Shown in pieces: positions 9,865 to 18,820 of a stretch of DNA of 64,000 nucleotides; the stretch's first letter is position 1; the number at the start of each line of letters is the position of its first letter. The DNA is taken from NCBI GenBank assembly GCA_024234935.1, contig JACKNI010000001.1, positions 682,001 through 746,000 of the forward strand. Reading direction: 5' to 3'. The translations under genes and the position numbers were made by a program. The notes under the pieces were generated by a model. It saw only the letters and a list, made by a program, of their open reading frames with translations, did no database searches and had not been told where the DNA came from. The stretch is from Chromatiales bacterium. GTDB lineage: Bacteria > Pseudomonadota > Gammaproteobacteria > Steroidobacterales > GCA-2729495.

Positions 9865-11104
9865 AACGCAACACCTCCGCCGGTGCGGTCAGTGCGCCGC
9901 GCCAGGCTGGATAGACCGTGGAAACCAGACTGAGGACCAGAGCAATTCCCGCCACCTGCCAGACATCTGGCCACAGCAACCTGCTTGGCAGCTCGCTGAT
10001 GAAATAGACATCCGGCGCAAGAAACTGGAAACCCGTGATCCGCTCGATCAGCGCTGTGATCGAGCTGACATTCCACGCACCGAGCACACCTGCGGCCACC
10101 CCGACGATGGTACCTGTGAGACCGATGATCGCCCCCTGACAGACGAAGACCGTCATGATCGCCGCAGGCGATGCGCCCAGCGTACGGAGTATGGCGATCT
10201 CGCCCCGCTTGTCGCGCACAACCATGACCAGCGTGGAGACGATATTGAAAGCAGCGACGGCCACGACCAGCAGAAGGATGACGAAAACGATGGACCTCGT
10301 CAGCTGTATCGAGCGAAAGAAATTGCCGTGCTCGTGCGTCCAGTCGCTGATATAGGCGCCCTCGCCCCAGGCATTTGCGACAGACCGGACCACGGCAGGT
10401 GCCTGCAGCGGATCCCGGACCGCCAGGCGCAGGCCAGACACATCGTTCCCGAAGCGCAGCAGACGCTGCGCATCCCGGATGTTCAGAAAGGCCAGCGACC
10501 GGTCGAACTCATACATGCCGGCATGGAAGATGCCGACAACCGTGAATCGGCGCATGCGCGGCACCACGCCTGCAGGCGTCGTTGTTCCCTGTGATACCAG
10601 CATGATCAGCTCGTCCCCCGGCCCCACATCGAGCTGCTCCGCCAGCGTCTGGCCGATCACGAGACCGAAGCTGCCTGGCCGGAGTGCGGTTAGTTCGCCT
10701 TTTACCATCAAATCACCCAGCGCGGAGGTGCCGAGTTCAGCTGCGGGATCGATGCCGCGAATCTGTACGCCCCGGATTTCCTTCTTGCCGACCAGCATGG
10801 CCTGACCATCGACAAAGCGCGCCACCGCCCGCACATCCGGGTCGGCAAGCGCAACGGAAGTCAGCGATTCCCAGTCGCTGATATGTCCGTCCAGGCCGGT
10901 AATCGATGCGTGGGCGACGACCTGCAGGATCCGGTTGCGCACCTCGTACTCGAATCCATTCATCACCGACAGCACCATGATCAGCACGGCAACCGCCAGC
11001 GCCGTGCCCGTGATCGAAATCACCGAAATGAAGGAAATGAAGCGATTCCGGCTGCGCGAACGGATATGACGGAGCGCGATGGCGAGTTCGAATGGATGCA
11101 ACAT
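9857..11104 (-). CDS. lolC: Lipoprotein-releasing system permease (LolC/LolE family), second copy
   Basis: 415 residues, FtsX/LolCE topology: an N-terminal membrane helix with VLSVMNGFEYEVRNRIL near residue 50, a periplasmic domain of about 200 residues and three C-terminal helices. It is directly upstream of lolD (8-bp overlap), the position of lolC in E. coli. Its tandem paralogue upstream means a LolC/LolE heterodimer rather than a single LolF homodimer. Which of the two is the LolA-recruiting LolC cannot be decided by eye; the symbol follows gene order only. Confidence 0.85.
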   Translation of the reverse strand: MLHPFELAIALRHIRSRSRNRFISFISVISITGTALAVAVLIMVLSVMNGFEYEVRNRILQVVAHASITGLDGHISDWESLTSVALADPDVRAVARFVDGQAMLVGKKEIRGVQIRGIDPAAELGTSALGDLMVKGELTALRPGSFGLVIGQTLAEQLDVGPGDELIMLVSQGTTTPAGVVPRMRRFTVVGIFHAGMYEFDRSLAFLNIRDAQRLLRFGNDVSGLRLAVRDPLQAPAVVRSVANAWGEGAYISDWTHEHGNFFRSIQLTRSIVFVILLLVVAVAAFNIVSTLVMVVRDKRGEIAILRTLGASPAAIMTVFVCQGAIIGLTGTIVGVAAGVLGAWNVSSITALIERITGFQFLAPDVYFISELPSRLLWPDVWQVAGIALVLSLVSTVYPAWRGALTAPAEVLRYE

Positions 11105-11124
11105 GATTGCCGGTACGACCTCAG

Positions 11125-12378
11125 CTACTCGTAGCGCAGCACTTCAGCCGGCGCAACAGATGCGGCGCGCAGGGCCGGATAGATGGTTGCAATCGCGGTC
11201 ATCAGCAGCGCGATCACGCTCACCCAGAAAAGATCATCGACCTGCAAATCGACTGGCAGGCTGGTCAGGTAGTACACATCAGCCGGCATGAACTCGAAGC
11301 CAAAAAAGTTTTCCAGCGCAGGCACGACGGACGCAATGTTTTCGGCCAGCAGGCTGCCAGCCAGGATTCCGGCAAGCACACCGACCCAGCCGATGAGCAG
11401 CCCCTGCAAGGCAAATGTGGCAATGATCATCCGCCGGGAAAAACCCAGTGTGCGCAGAATCGCGATACCCGGCCGCTTGTCCGTCACGATCATCACCAGC
11501 GTGGCGACAATATTGAAGGCGGCTACGGCCACGATCAGCGACAGCAGCAGGGTCATCATCACCTTCTCGATGCGCACGGCCCGGAAGTAACTGGCGTTGT
11601 CGCGCGTCCAGTCGGTGGTCGCAAACCCTGCCCCGCCAGCGGCGGCCCAATGGGCTTCCCAGCGCCGCAGGATTTCCGGCGCCGCGAAGATGTCGGCCAT
11701 CTCCAGGCGCACACCGGTCACCCTGTCGCCGAGCCCGGCCAGCTGTGCCGCATCTGCCAGATTGAGCAACACACGGACGGAATCGTGGTCCCGCACACCG
11801 ATTTCAAAAACCCCGGCGACAGTGATCTCGCGCAGCCTGGAAACCAGGCGCCCGTCCGCATCACGTACCGGCACCATGACCCGCACGCGTTCGCCGGTCG
11901 CAAGCCCCAGGCGCATGGCCAGTGCACGGCCCAGCAGCGCATTGAAGGTGCCGGGACGCAGCTCGGCAAGCCCTTCACCGAAGATGGCGGCACGCTGATC
12001 GGCGAAAGCTGCATTCTGCGCAGGATCCATGCCTTCGATCACCACACCGGCGAGTTCACCGCCATTGGCCAGCATCGCCTCGAGTTCGACATAAGGAGCC
12101 GCGGCGACGATGCCGGGCCAGGTGCGGAGGTCATCGCGCAGTTCACGCCACCCGTCACCCTGCCGGCCGGTCAGCACCGCCGCATGCCCGGTGATGCTTA
12201 CCAGGCGCGAACGCAGCTCGTTTTCAAAGCCGTTCATGACGGAAAGAACCACGATCAACGCCGCCACCCCCAGCGCCACACCAAGCACCGAAGCCACGCC
12301 CACGAGGGATGCAAACTGGTTGGCGCGCTGGGTGCGCAGATAGCGCAAGGCCATCCACAGGGCGACCGGCCGTATCAC
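11125..12378 (-). CDS. lolE: Lipoprotein-releasing system permease (LolC/LolE family), first copy
   Basis: 417 residues with the same plan as its neighbour: first membrane helix around 22-48 followed by VLSVMNGFENELRSRL, periplasmic domain with GVVIEGMDP, and three C-terminal helices (LLSLIVAVAAFNIVATL; GWVGVLAGILAGSL; FWVSVIALLMTAIATIYPA). Both end in APAEVLRYE, showing they are tandem duplicates that have diverged. First gene of the lol operon; a 20-bp gap leads to the second permease. The LolE label is tentative and could be swapped with lolC. Confidence 0.84.
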   Translation of the reverse strand: MIRPVALWMALRYLRTQRANQFASLVGVASVLGVALGVAALIVVLSVMNGFENELRSRLVSITGHAAVLTGRQGDGWRELRDDLRTWPGIVAAAPYVELEAMLANGGELAGVVIEGMDPAQNAAFADQRAAIFGEGLAELRPGTFNALLGRALAMRLGLATGERVRVMVPVRDADGRLVSRLREITVAGVFEIGVRDHDSVRVLLNLADAAQLAGLGDRVTGVRLEMADIFAAPEILRRWEAHWAAAGGAGFATTDWTRDNASYFRAVRIEKVMMTLLLSLIVAVAAFNIVATLVMIVTDKRPGIAILRTLGFSRRMIIATFALQGLLIGWVGVLAGILAGSLLAENIASVVPALENFFGFEFMPADVYYLTSLPVDLQVDDLFWVSVIALLMTAIATIYPALRAASVAPAEVLRYE

Positions 12379-12524
12379 GCGCGATACCCGGACTGGCGCG
12401 TCACCGGCGCGGCCGGTCGCAACCGCGATAGCGCAATTCGGGGGTCATGTCTACGCAACAGGTGGTTTTTCCGAGTACAGACGGGATGTTATAGTCAGAA
12501 CCGAAAGCTGGCAGAGAGGTTAGC

Positions 12525-12812
12525 ATGGTTATGAATACAGTCTACCGGATGCTCAGTTGTCTGGCAGTCAGTCTGGTGCTCGCGGGCCCTGCCGCCGCAG
12601 ATACCCTGCTCATCGAGAGCGTGCAAGCCGCCAGGGCCACCGCCAACGAACGACCAACTCGCGGCCTCAGCATGGACAGCGTGGAAGCCCGATGGGGTGC
12701 ACCAACCAACCGGTCCGCTGCCGTTGGAAAGCCGCCGATCACGCGCTGGGAATATCCCTCGTTTGTCGTGTATTTCGAATACCAGCACGTCATCGACGCT
12801 GTTCCGCGCTAG
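12525..12812 (+). CDS. Small exported protein of unknown function, BamE-like motif
   Basis: 95 residues. A signal peptide (about 1-25, MLSCLAVSLVLAGPAAA) is followed by a short mature domain with RGLSMDSVEARWGAPT, VGKPPITRWEYPSFVVYFE and HVIDAV. The G-M-x-x-V-x-x-x-G-x-P then W-x-Y pattern resembles the small BamE/SmpA fold, which I infer only from this pattern. A GAGAGG Shine-Dalgarno lies 5 nt before the ATG. It stands between the divergent lol operon and mfd. The role is unknown; periplasmic location is likely. Confidence 0.75.
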   Translation: MVMNTVYRMLSCLAVSLVLAGPAAADTLLIESVQAARATANERPTRGLSMDSVEARWGAPTNRSAAVGKPPITRWEYPSFVVYFEYQHVIDAVPR

Positions 12813-12872
12813 AACGCTGTTCCTGTCACATTGACCGGTATCTGCTCTTCGGCAGGTACGGGTCGCATGCTA

Positions 12873-12881
12873 TGGGATAAT
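12873..12881 (+). promoter_or_regulatory. Extended -10 promoter element upstream of mfd
   Basis: TG (12873-12874), one base, then GATAAT (12876-12881) fits an extended -10 hexamer with five of six consensus bases. It would start transcription about 20 nt before the proposed mfd ATG. No good -35 is visible at 17 bp, as is common for extended -10 promoters. Pattern match only. Confidence 0.45.
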
Positions 12882-12909
12882 CGCGAGCTTGCCAGCAGCC
12901 AGCCGCGAC

Positions 12910-15900
12910 ATGAACAGCGCACCCGCCGACTCCAGCCTGCTATCACTGCCACTGCCACTGCCGACCGGGGCCAGCACCCGCCGGAACTGGACGGCCTTGC
13001 CTGGCTGCGGCGAAGCACTCGGACTCGCCAGCCTGCGCGCGACGGCCGCCGACTTCTGGCTGATCATCGTGCCGAGCGTTGCACGCGCCGAGAGCCTTGA
13101 AGCCGAACTGCGTTTTTTTCTTGGCACGGCAACCGGCCTCGCTGTATTTCCCGACACCGAAGTACTGCCCTACGATACCTTCAGCCCCCATCAGGACCTC
13201 ACCTCGCGGCGGCTGATGGTGTTGCGCGATGTCGCGGCGGGCCGGATCAATACCTTGATCGTAGCGGCCTCCACGCTGCTGCCCCGGCTGGCACCGACGC
13301 GCTATATCAGCGGCTACAGCATCTCGCTGGCAGCTGGCCAGAAGCTGCGGCCGGAGCAGTTGCGCCTGCAGCTGGAGACAGCTGGCTATCAGCGTGTCGC
13401 GCAGGTCATGGAGCATGGCGACTTCGCCGTACGTGGCTCCCTGCTCGATTTCTATCCGATGGGCTCCGAGCAGCCGGTCCGTATCGATTTTCTGGACGAC
13501 GAGATCGAAAGCCTGCGTGAATTCGATCCCGACTCCCAACTCTCGGGCACCGTGCTTCAATCGCTGGAAACGCTTCCGGCGCGTGAAATGCCGGTCGACG
13601 CCGAAGCCATCAAGCAGTTTCGCCAGGCCTACCGGCGCCGATTCGAGGGCAACCCGGCGCGGTCGATCATCTATCGTGAAGTATCAGAAGGACGCATGCC
13701 CGGCGGTATCGAGAACTATCTGCCGCTGTTCTTCGAGGAAACAGCCCTGCTCTGGGATTACCTGCCGCCCGGACGCCTGACTGTTTCGCTGGGCGAACCC
13801 GGCACACTGTTCGGCTCGGCCTGGCAGCAGATTGCCGAGCGTCATGCGCAGGCGGGCGAAAACTCCGAGCGGCCCGCGCTGGCGCCACATGAGATCAACG
13901 CACCTCCGGAAGAACACCTGGCACAGCTGGCATGTGGTCCATCGCTGGTGATCGAGAGTGGGAGTGATGCGGCAGCTACCAGCCTGCCTTCACTGCAGAT
14001 CAATGCGCGACAGGAACATCCAACCCGCCAGCTGGGCGAGTTTGTGCGCGGATTTGCAGGTCGCGTGCTGTTCGCCGCAGAGTCACCGGGGCGCCGGGAA
14101 ATGCTGGCCGACATCCTGCGCCAGGAAAAACTTCCGGCAACCGAGACAGCGGGCTGGTCTTCCTTCCTCGCCAGTCCGGCGCCCGCCATGCTCGCTGTCG
14201 CACCACTGGAACAGGGGCTGCTGCTGGAGAGTGCCGGCATTGCGGTCATCACCGAACGCGAACTGTTCGGCGAACGGACGCGCAGCCGGCGGCGCCAGCG
14301 GCGGGTCCGTGATCCGGAGCAGATACTCAGCGACCTGACCGACCTGCTGGTCGGCGCACCGATCGTGCACGTCGATCACGGCGTCGGACGTTATCGCGGC
14401 CTGACGACCATCACCATCGACGAGATGCCGACCGAGTTCCTGACCGTTGAATACGCCGGCGGCGACCTGCTGCACGTCCCCGTGGCTTCCCTGCACATGA
14501 TTTCTCGCTACACGGGTGGCTCCGCGGAAGAAGCGCCGCTGCACCGCCTGGGCAGCGACCAGTGGGACAAGGCCAGACGCAAGGCTGCCGCGAAAATCCG
14601 CGACGTCGCGGCCGAACTGCTCGAACTCTATGCGCAACGTGCCGCACGGAAGAGCATTCGCAGCGCGGAGATACAGAACGACTATGCCGCATTCGCCGCT
14701 GCTTTTCCCTTTGAGCCGACCGAAGACCAGGCGACTGCCATCGAAGCCGTCATCAAGGACCTGCGCTCCGACAGCCCGATGGACCGGCTGGTCTGCGGCG
14801 ATGTGGGCTTTGGCAAGACCGAAGTGGCACTGCGCGCCGCCTTCATCGCTGTCTCGTCCGGGAAACAGGTCGCGGTACTTGTGCCGACCACGCTGCTCGC
14901 CCAGCAGCACCAGCAGAATTTCGCCGACCGTTTCGCCGACTGGCCATATACGGTGGAAGCGCTGTCGCGATTCCGCTCGGCCCAGGAAACCCGCAAGATC
15001 ATCGAGGGCGTCGAATCCGGCAGCGTCGATATCGTTATCGGCACACATCGGCTGCTGCAGGGCGACCTGCGCTTCAGGAATCTTGGCCTGATCATCGTCG
15101 ATGAGGAACATCGCTTCGGCGTGAGGCACAAGGAGCGGCTCAAGGCACTGCGCACCGAAGCCGATGTGCTGACACTGACGGCAACGCCCATTCCTCGCAC
15201 GCTCAACATGGCGCTGGGACGGCTGCGGGACCTGTCGCTGATCACAACGCCGCCTGAAACGCGCCTGAGCATCAAGACCTTTGTGACCCGCTGGGAAGCG
15301 CCGCTGATCCGCGAGGCCTGCCTGCGCGAACTGAAGCGCGGCGGCCAGGTGTACTTCGTGCACAATCACATCGAGGACATCCAGAAGATCGCTGCTGCGC
15401 TTGCCGAGATAGTTCCTGAAGCGCGCATCGAGGTCGCCCATGGCCAGATGCGTGAGCAGGAACTCGAGCAGATCATGCTCGACTTCAATCACCGGCGTTT
15501 TCATGTCCTCGTCTGCACCGCCATCATCGAAAGCGGCATCGACATACCCTCGGCGAACACCATCATCATCAACCGTGCAGATCGTTTTGGTCTGGCCCAG
15601 CTGCATCAGTTGCGCGGCCGGGTCGGCCGGTCCCATCACCAGGCATTTGCCTATCTGCTTGCGCCACCGCGGGAAGCCCTGAAACCCGATGCCATCAAGC
15701 GACTCGATGCGATTGCCGCACTGGAAGACCTGGGCTCCGGCTTCATGCTTGCCACACATGACATGGAGATTCGCGGTGCCGGCGAACTGCTCGGCGAGGA
15801 ACAGAGCGGCCAGATCCAGGAAATAGGTTTCGAGCTCTACAACGACATGCTCATGCGCACGATCAAGGCACTGGAAAGCGGACTGGAGCCGGGCCTGGAC

Positions 15901-16410
15901 AGCGCCCTGCCGCCGGCGGTCGAGATCAACCTGCATCTCCCGGCGCTGCTGCCGGATGACTACCTGCCAGACGTGCATCTGCGCCTGGTGCATTACAAGC
16001 GCATCGCCAGCGCCCGCTCGGATCAGGCCCTGCGCGAACTGCAGGTGGAACTCGTGGATCGCTTCGGCTCACTGCCGGAAGCAACGCGCAACCTTTTCCG
16101 TCTCACGGCATTGCGTCTGCGCGCCGAGCCGCTGGCAATACGCCGGCTCGATGCAGGACCGGCTGGCGGCTTCGTGGAGTTCGGGTCGGCCACAACCGTG
16201 AGCCCGGCCTGGCTGGTGAAACTGTTGGGCGATGAACTCGCGACCTACCGGCTCGACCGGCAGCAGAAGCTGCGTTTCCGGGCCGAACTGGAAGACAGCA
16301 ACGCGCGCTTCAGCTTTGTGGAACGACTGGTAGCGGAAATGCTGGAGAACCGGGAGAAGCCGGCGACAAAGCCTGCAGCACGGAAAGATGCGGTTACGGA
16401 GCGTCGTTAA
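12910..16410 (+). CDS. mfd: Transcription-repair coupling factor
   Basis: 1166 residues from the ATG at 12910; a TTG seven codons upstream is an alternative. Order: UvrB-like N-terminal module (PYDTFSPHQDLTSRR), RNA polymerase-interaction domain (VHVDHGVGRYRGL; LTVEYAGGDLLHVPV), RecG-like translocase with Walker A GDVGFGKTE near residue 630, DEEH box near 731, TATPIPRTL, GRVGRS motif VI, and the C-terminal TRCF domain. It removes stalled RNA polymerase at lesions and recruits UvrA. Full length for the family (E. coli 1148). It converges on the PAS/GGDEF gene with a 17-bp gap. Confidence 0.97.
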   Translation: MNSAPADSSLLSLPLPLPTGASTRRNWTALPGCGEALGLASLRATAADFWLIIVPSVARAESLEAELRFFLGTATGLAVFPDTEVLPYDTFSPHQDLTSRRLMVLRDVAAGRINTLIVAASTLLPRLAPTRYISGYSISLAAGQKLRPEQLRLQLETAGYQRVAQVMEHGDFAVRGSLLDFYPMGSEQPVRIDFLDDEIESLREFDPDSQLSGTVLQSLETLPAREMPVDAEAIKQFRQAYRRRFEGNPARSIIYREVSEGRMPGGIENYLPLFFEETALLWDYLPPGRLTVSLGEPGTLFGSAWQQIAERHAQAGENSERPALAPHEINAPPEEHLAQLACGPSLVIESGSDAAATSLPSLQINARQEHPTRQLGEFVRGFAGRVLFAAESPGRREMLADILRQEKLPATETAGWSSFLASPAPAMLAVAPLEQGLLLESAGIAVITERELFGERTRSRRRQRRVRDPEQILSDLTDLLVGAPIVHVDHGVGRYRGLTTITIDEMPTEFLTVEYAGGDLLHVPVASLHMISRYTGGSAEEAPLHRLGSDQWDKARRKAAAKIRDVAAELLELYAQRAARKSIRSAEIQNDYAAFAAAFPFEPTEDQATAIEAVIKDLRSDSPMDRLVCGDVGFGKTEVALRAAFIAVSSGKQVAVLVPTTLLAQQHQQNFADRFADWPYTVEALSRFRSAQETRKIIEGVESGSVDIVIGTHRLLQGDLRFRNLGLIIVDEEHRFGVRHKERLKALRTEADVLTLTATPIPRTLNMALGRLRDLSLITTPPETRLSIKTFVTRWEAPLIREACLRELKRGGQVYFVHNHIEDIQKIAAALAEIVPEARIEVAHGQMREQELEQIMLDFNHRRFHVLVCTAIIESGIDIPSANTIIINRADRFGLAQLHQLRGRVGRSHHQAFAYLLAPPREALKPDAIKRLDAIAALEDLGSGFMLATHDMEIRGAGELLGEEQSGQIQEIGFELYNDMLMRTIKALESGLEPGLDSALPPAVEINLHLPALLPDDYLPDVHLRLVHYKRIASARSDQALRELQVELVDRFGSLPEATRNLFRLTALRLRAEPLAIRRLDAGPAGGFVEFGSATTVSPAWLVKLLGDELATYRLDRQQKLRFRAELEDSNARFSFVERLVAEMLENREKPATKPAARKDAVTERR

Positions 16411-16427
16411 TCAGGAAGGGCCTTGAA

Positions 16428-17342
16428 TCAACCCGTTTCGAGCGAAGAGCTGCATTGTTCTTCAGGCTCATGGCCACGCGTGAGGCGGGCCTCCGCATCC
16501 TCCAGCAGGCCCGGTTCCTCGGCGCTGACCGGCGGAATTTCCGAAGCCAGGGAAAAAGATACGGTTACATAGCGTGCGGGCTGTGCCCGTGGATGATGGA
16601 TGGCGAGATCCCAGACACGCTGGGCGATTCGCTCGGCAAACTGTGCAATACGGTCTTCTGCCCCGCCGGAAATCAGTACCGCAAAGCGATCGTTGCCCAC
16701 ACGCGCGGTGTAGTCCGTGGATCGCTGCAGTGAATTGCTGATCGCATGCGCTACCCGGCGCAGGCAGGTCTCCGTCGCATGACGGCCGAAAAGTTTCTGA
16801 TAACTCTCCAGGGCGTTTATGCGGAATACGATGACGCTGAGCCGCTTTTGTTCCTGCCTGGCTATGAGCCAGTCGCGGTACTGGACTTCGAGGAACGCCG
16901 TTCGGCCGGGAATGCCTGTCGTTACGTCGGTACGGTCATCGCGAATGATCCGCGACGGGACTTCCGTTGCTCGACCGCCAACGCCGGTAGATCGCGCCGA
17001 AGTCCGGACAGCGGGCGGCTCTATCGGGTCGCCGGTCAGCAGCCAGTAACTGGCCTGGCCGGGCTGCGCGTACAACGGCACCTGATGCAATGTGAGCGCT
17101 GAACCGTCTTTGGCCCGCAGTTGCCAGCGCTCGTCTGTAGCGGGTTCGAGGCTGAGGTTGGATGCCGGCCGCGCGATCAGTTCGCTGGCCTGCAGGCCCA
17201 GCGCCCGGCCTGCGGCAGGATTTGCGTAGACGACCAGCTTGTCATCGCACTGAGCGTCAACGATCAGTACCGGCGTGGCGACCGCATCCAGCGCTTGTCT
17301 TAGCAGATGTTTATTCAATTTTTTCAATATGTTAAATGACAT
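16428..17342 (-). CDS. PAS plus degenerate GGDEF domain protein
   Basis: 304 residues: PAS-like domain (about 15-105, with YANPAAGRALGLQASEL), a linker, then a diguanylate-cyclase fold (about 137-275) opening TDVTTGIPGRTAF, the counterpart of D-x-LTGLPNR. The catalytic GGDEF reads GNDRF (216-220) and the first metal-binding Asp (D-I-D-x-F-K) is replaced in FRINALESYQ. Both changes predict no cyclase activity, leaving ligand sensing or protein interaction. No signal peptide or membrane helix. The start is AT-rich compared with its surroundings. Convergent with mfd. Confidence 0.82.
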   Translation of the reverse strand: MSFNILKKLNKHLLRQALDAVATPVLIVDAQCDDKLVVYANPAAGRALGLQASELIARPASNLSLEPATDERWQLRAKDGSALTLHQVPLYAQPGQASYWLLTGDPIEPPAVRTSARSTGVGGRATEVPSRIIRDDRTDVTTGIPGRTAFLEVQYRDWLIARQEQKRLSVIVFRINALESYQKLFGRHATETCLRRVAHAISNSLQRSTDYTARVGNDRFAVLISGGAEDRIAQFAERIAQRVWDLAIHHPRAQPARYVTVSFSLASEIPPVSAEEPGLLEDAEARLTRGHEPEEQCSSSLETG

Positions 17343-17531
17343 ATCTACAATCCGGCTATCAACCCGCCGTCGCCAACCCTGGCAGTTGACAGCTCCGTGA
17401 CGGGCATCTTAGGTCGACTGCAATTTCGCTTCTGTGAACACCATCACTCCGGACAGGGTAAACAGGATGTTTTTCCTCGCTCGGGACCGCAACGTGCAAC
17501 CACGCGCCATCCGGACGCCATCGCTAGCTGC

Positions 17532-18275
17532 TCAGTTGGCGCGCAGGAAGGCCTGCACCAGCGCTTCGGCCTGGCTCAGACCCGCTGCCAGATGCGCTGC
17601 GATTTCGGTATGGATACCGACGCCGGATGGCGATCGCCCGGCAGCCTGGTTCACGACCACGCAGCAGATGGCATAGGAGATGCCCAGCTCGCGCGCAAGG
17701 CCTGCTTCAGGCATCGCGGTCATCCCGACCAGGTCGCAGCCATCGCGTTCCATGCGATCGATTTCGGCAGCCGTCTCCAGCCGTGGCCCCTGGGTGACTC
17801 CATAAGTACCAACAGATCTCAGACTGATACCAGCCCGATGCGCAGCACTTGACAGCTGTTCACGCAGTGGGGCGCTGAACGGCATGGTGAACTCCACATG
17901 TTGCAGGGGGAATTCCGTGCGACCGCAATAGGTGTGCTCACGCCCCCAGCTGTAATCGATCAACTGGTCAGGCAACACCAGCGAACCGCACGCTGCATGG
18001 TGAGAGATGCCGCCAACTGTATTGATTCCGAGCAGATGATCGACGCCCAGCTCGCGGAAAGCCCAGACATTCGCACGGTAGTTCACGACATGTGGCGCAA
18101 TCGCTGGCGCCCCCGGCTCTCCATGCCGCGCCATCAGCAGGACCTCATGACCGGCAATGACGACGCGCCGGACTGGCCCGGAGCATTCGCCCCATGGACC
18201 AGCGGCCAGCCGGACCAGCTGGCCGCCTGACAGAAACGATGCCGTGCCTGATCCAGCGATGATCCCGAGTCGCAT
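17532..18275 (-). CDS. S-methyl-5'-thioinosine/thioadenosine phosphorylase
   Basis: 247 residues of the purine nucleoside phosphorylase class II fold: GIIAGSG at the N-terminus, ARHG (49-52) for phosphate, NTVGGI (85-90), GPRLET (163-168) and the base-site segment MTAMPE (185-190). Pseudomonas methylthioinosine phosphorylase sits beside nagZ near mfd, the context seen here, favouring MTI over MTA as substrate; that preference is inferred from context. Last gene of the long chain beginning at rpoE, 14 bp after hpt, so it pairs with a purine salvage transferase. Confidence 0.88.
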   Translation of the reverse strand: MRLGIIAGSGTASFLSGGQLVRLAAGPWGECSGPVRRVVIAGHEVLLMARHGEPGAPAIAPHVVNYRANVWAFRELGVDHLLGINTVGGISHHAACGSLVLPDQLIDYSWGREHTYCGRTEFPLQHVEFTMPFSAPLREQLSSAAHRAGISLRSVGTYGVTQGPRLETAAEIDRMERDGCDLVGMTAMPEAGLARELGISYAICCVVVNQAAGRSPSGVGIHTEIAAHLAAGLSQAEALVQAFLRAN

Positions 18276-18289
18276 GAAATCATGCCCGG

Positions 18290-18820
18290 CTATGCGGGCA
18301 ACCCCCAGATTGCATCCAGATGTCGCCAGCGTCCGCGAAAATCCATGCCGCAGCCAAACACATACTCATCGCCGACTTCCAGTCCGACATGATCCGGTGT
18401 CAGCGAGCTGCTGACCCGCTCATGCCGCTTGCGGACCAGCACTGCCGTGCTGAGCTGGCGTGCGCCCTGCTGCCGGCACCAGGCGGCGACAAAATCCAGC
18501 GTAACCCCTTCGTCAAAGATATCGTCGATGAGAATGACATGCTGATCCCGCATCACGACTTGGGGCGGACTGATCCACTGCGGAATTCCACCGCGAGTCG
18601 CATCACCATAGCGGCCGACACGGCAGACATCGATCAGCAGATCACCCTGCAGCAAACCCGCAACCCGCACCAGCGGCACGACACCGCCCAGCAATACGCC
18701 GAGCAATACGCAGTCACCCGCCGCGAGCTCCGGCTGGATGGCTGTCGCGAGTCTCTGATACGCCACTTCAACCTCTGCGGGCGTGGCGACCAGGCGTGCC
18801 CCTGCGACTGGCGGAACCAT
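18290..18820 (-). CDS. hpt: Hypoxanthine-guanine phosphoribosyltransferase-like protein
   Basis: 176 residues of the type I phosphoribosyltransferase fold; the PRPP loop is IDDIFDEGVTL (98-108), with DEG replacing the more usual D-T-G-x-T, plus VLLGGVVPLV near the N-terminus. It would make IMP or GMP from free base and PRPP. Placement before methylthioinosine phosphorylase is functionally coherent: that enzyme releases hypoxanthine. The start codon shares one base with the nagZ stop (TGATG at 18818-18822). Substrate preference cannot be read with certainty. Confidence 0.82.
   Translation of the reverse strand: MVPPVAGARLVATPAEVEVAYQRLATAIQPELAAGDCVLLGVLLGGVVPLVRVAGLLQGDLLIDVCRVGRYGDATRGGIPQWISPPQVVMRDQHVILIDDIFDEGVTLDFVAAWCRQQGARQLSTAVLVRKRHERVSSSLTPDHVGLEVGDEYVFGCGMDFRGRWRHLDAIWGLPA

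Noticed and set aside
9857..12378. Lol permeases as a MacB-type macrolide exporter
   Set aside because: MacB fuses ATPase and permease; here two separate LolCE-type permeases precede a LolD with the characteristic GFVYQFHHLLPEF segment.
12467..12495. Possible promoter (TTTTCC, 17 bp, TATAGT) before the small exported protein gene
   Set aside because: The -10 is fair but the -35 matches only half the consensus; too weak to list as a feature.
11107..12534. Open frame of 475 codons opposite the first lol permease
   Set aside because: Shadow of a well-supported FtsX/LolCE permease.
14083..15993. Long open frame (about 636 codons) on the minus strand opposite mfd
   Set aside because: It is the antisense shadow of a clear mfd gene in high-GC DNA, is rich in His, Gln and Arg as such shadows are, and shows no domain.
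17386..17391. Perfect TTGACA -35 box on the plus strand
   Set aside because: The hexamer 17 bp downstream is a poor -10 and no plus-strand gene follows, so it is probably chance.
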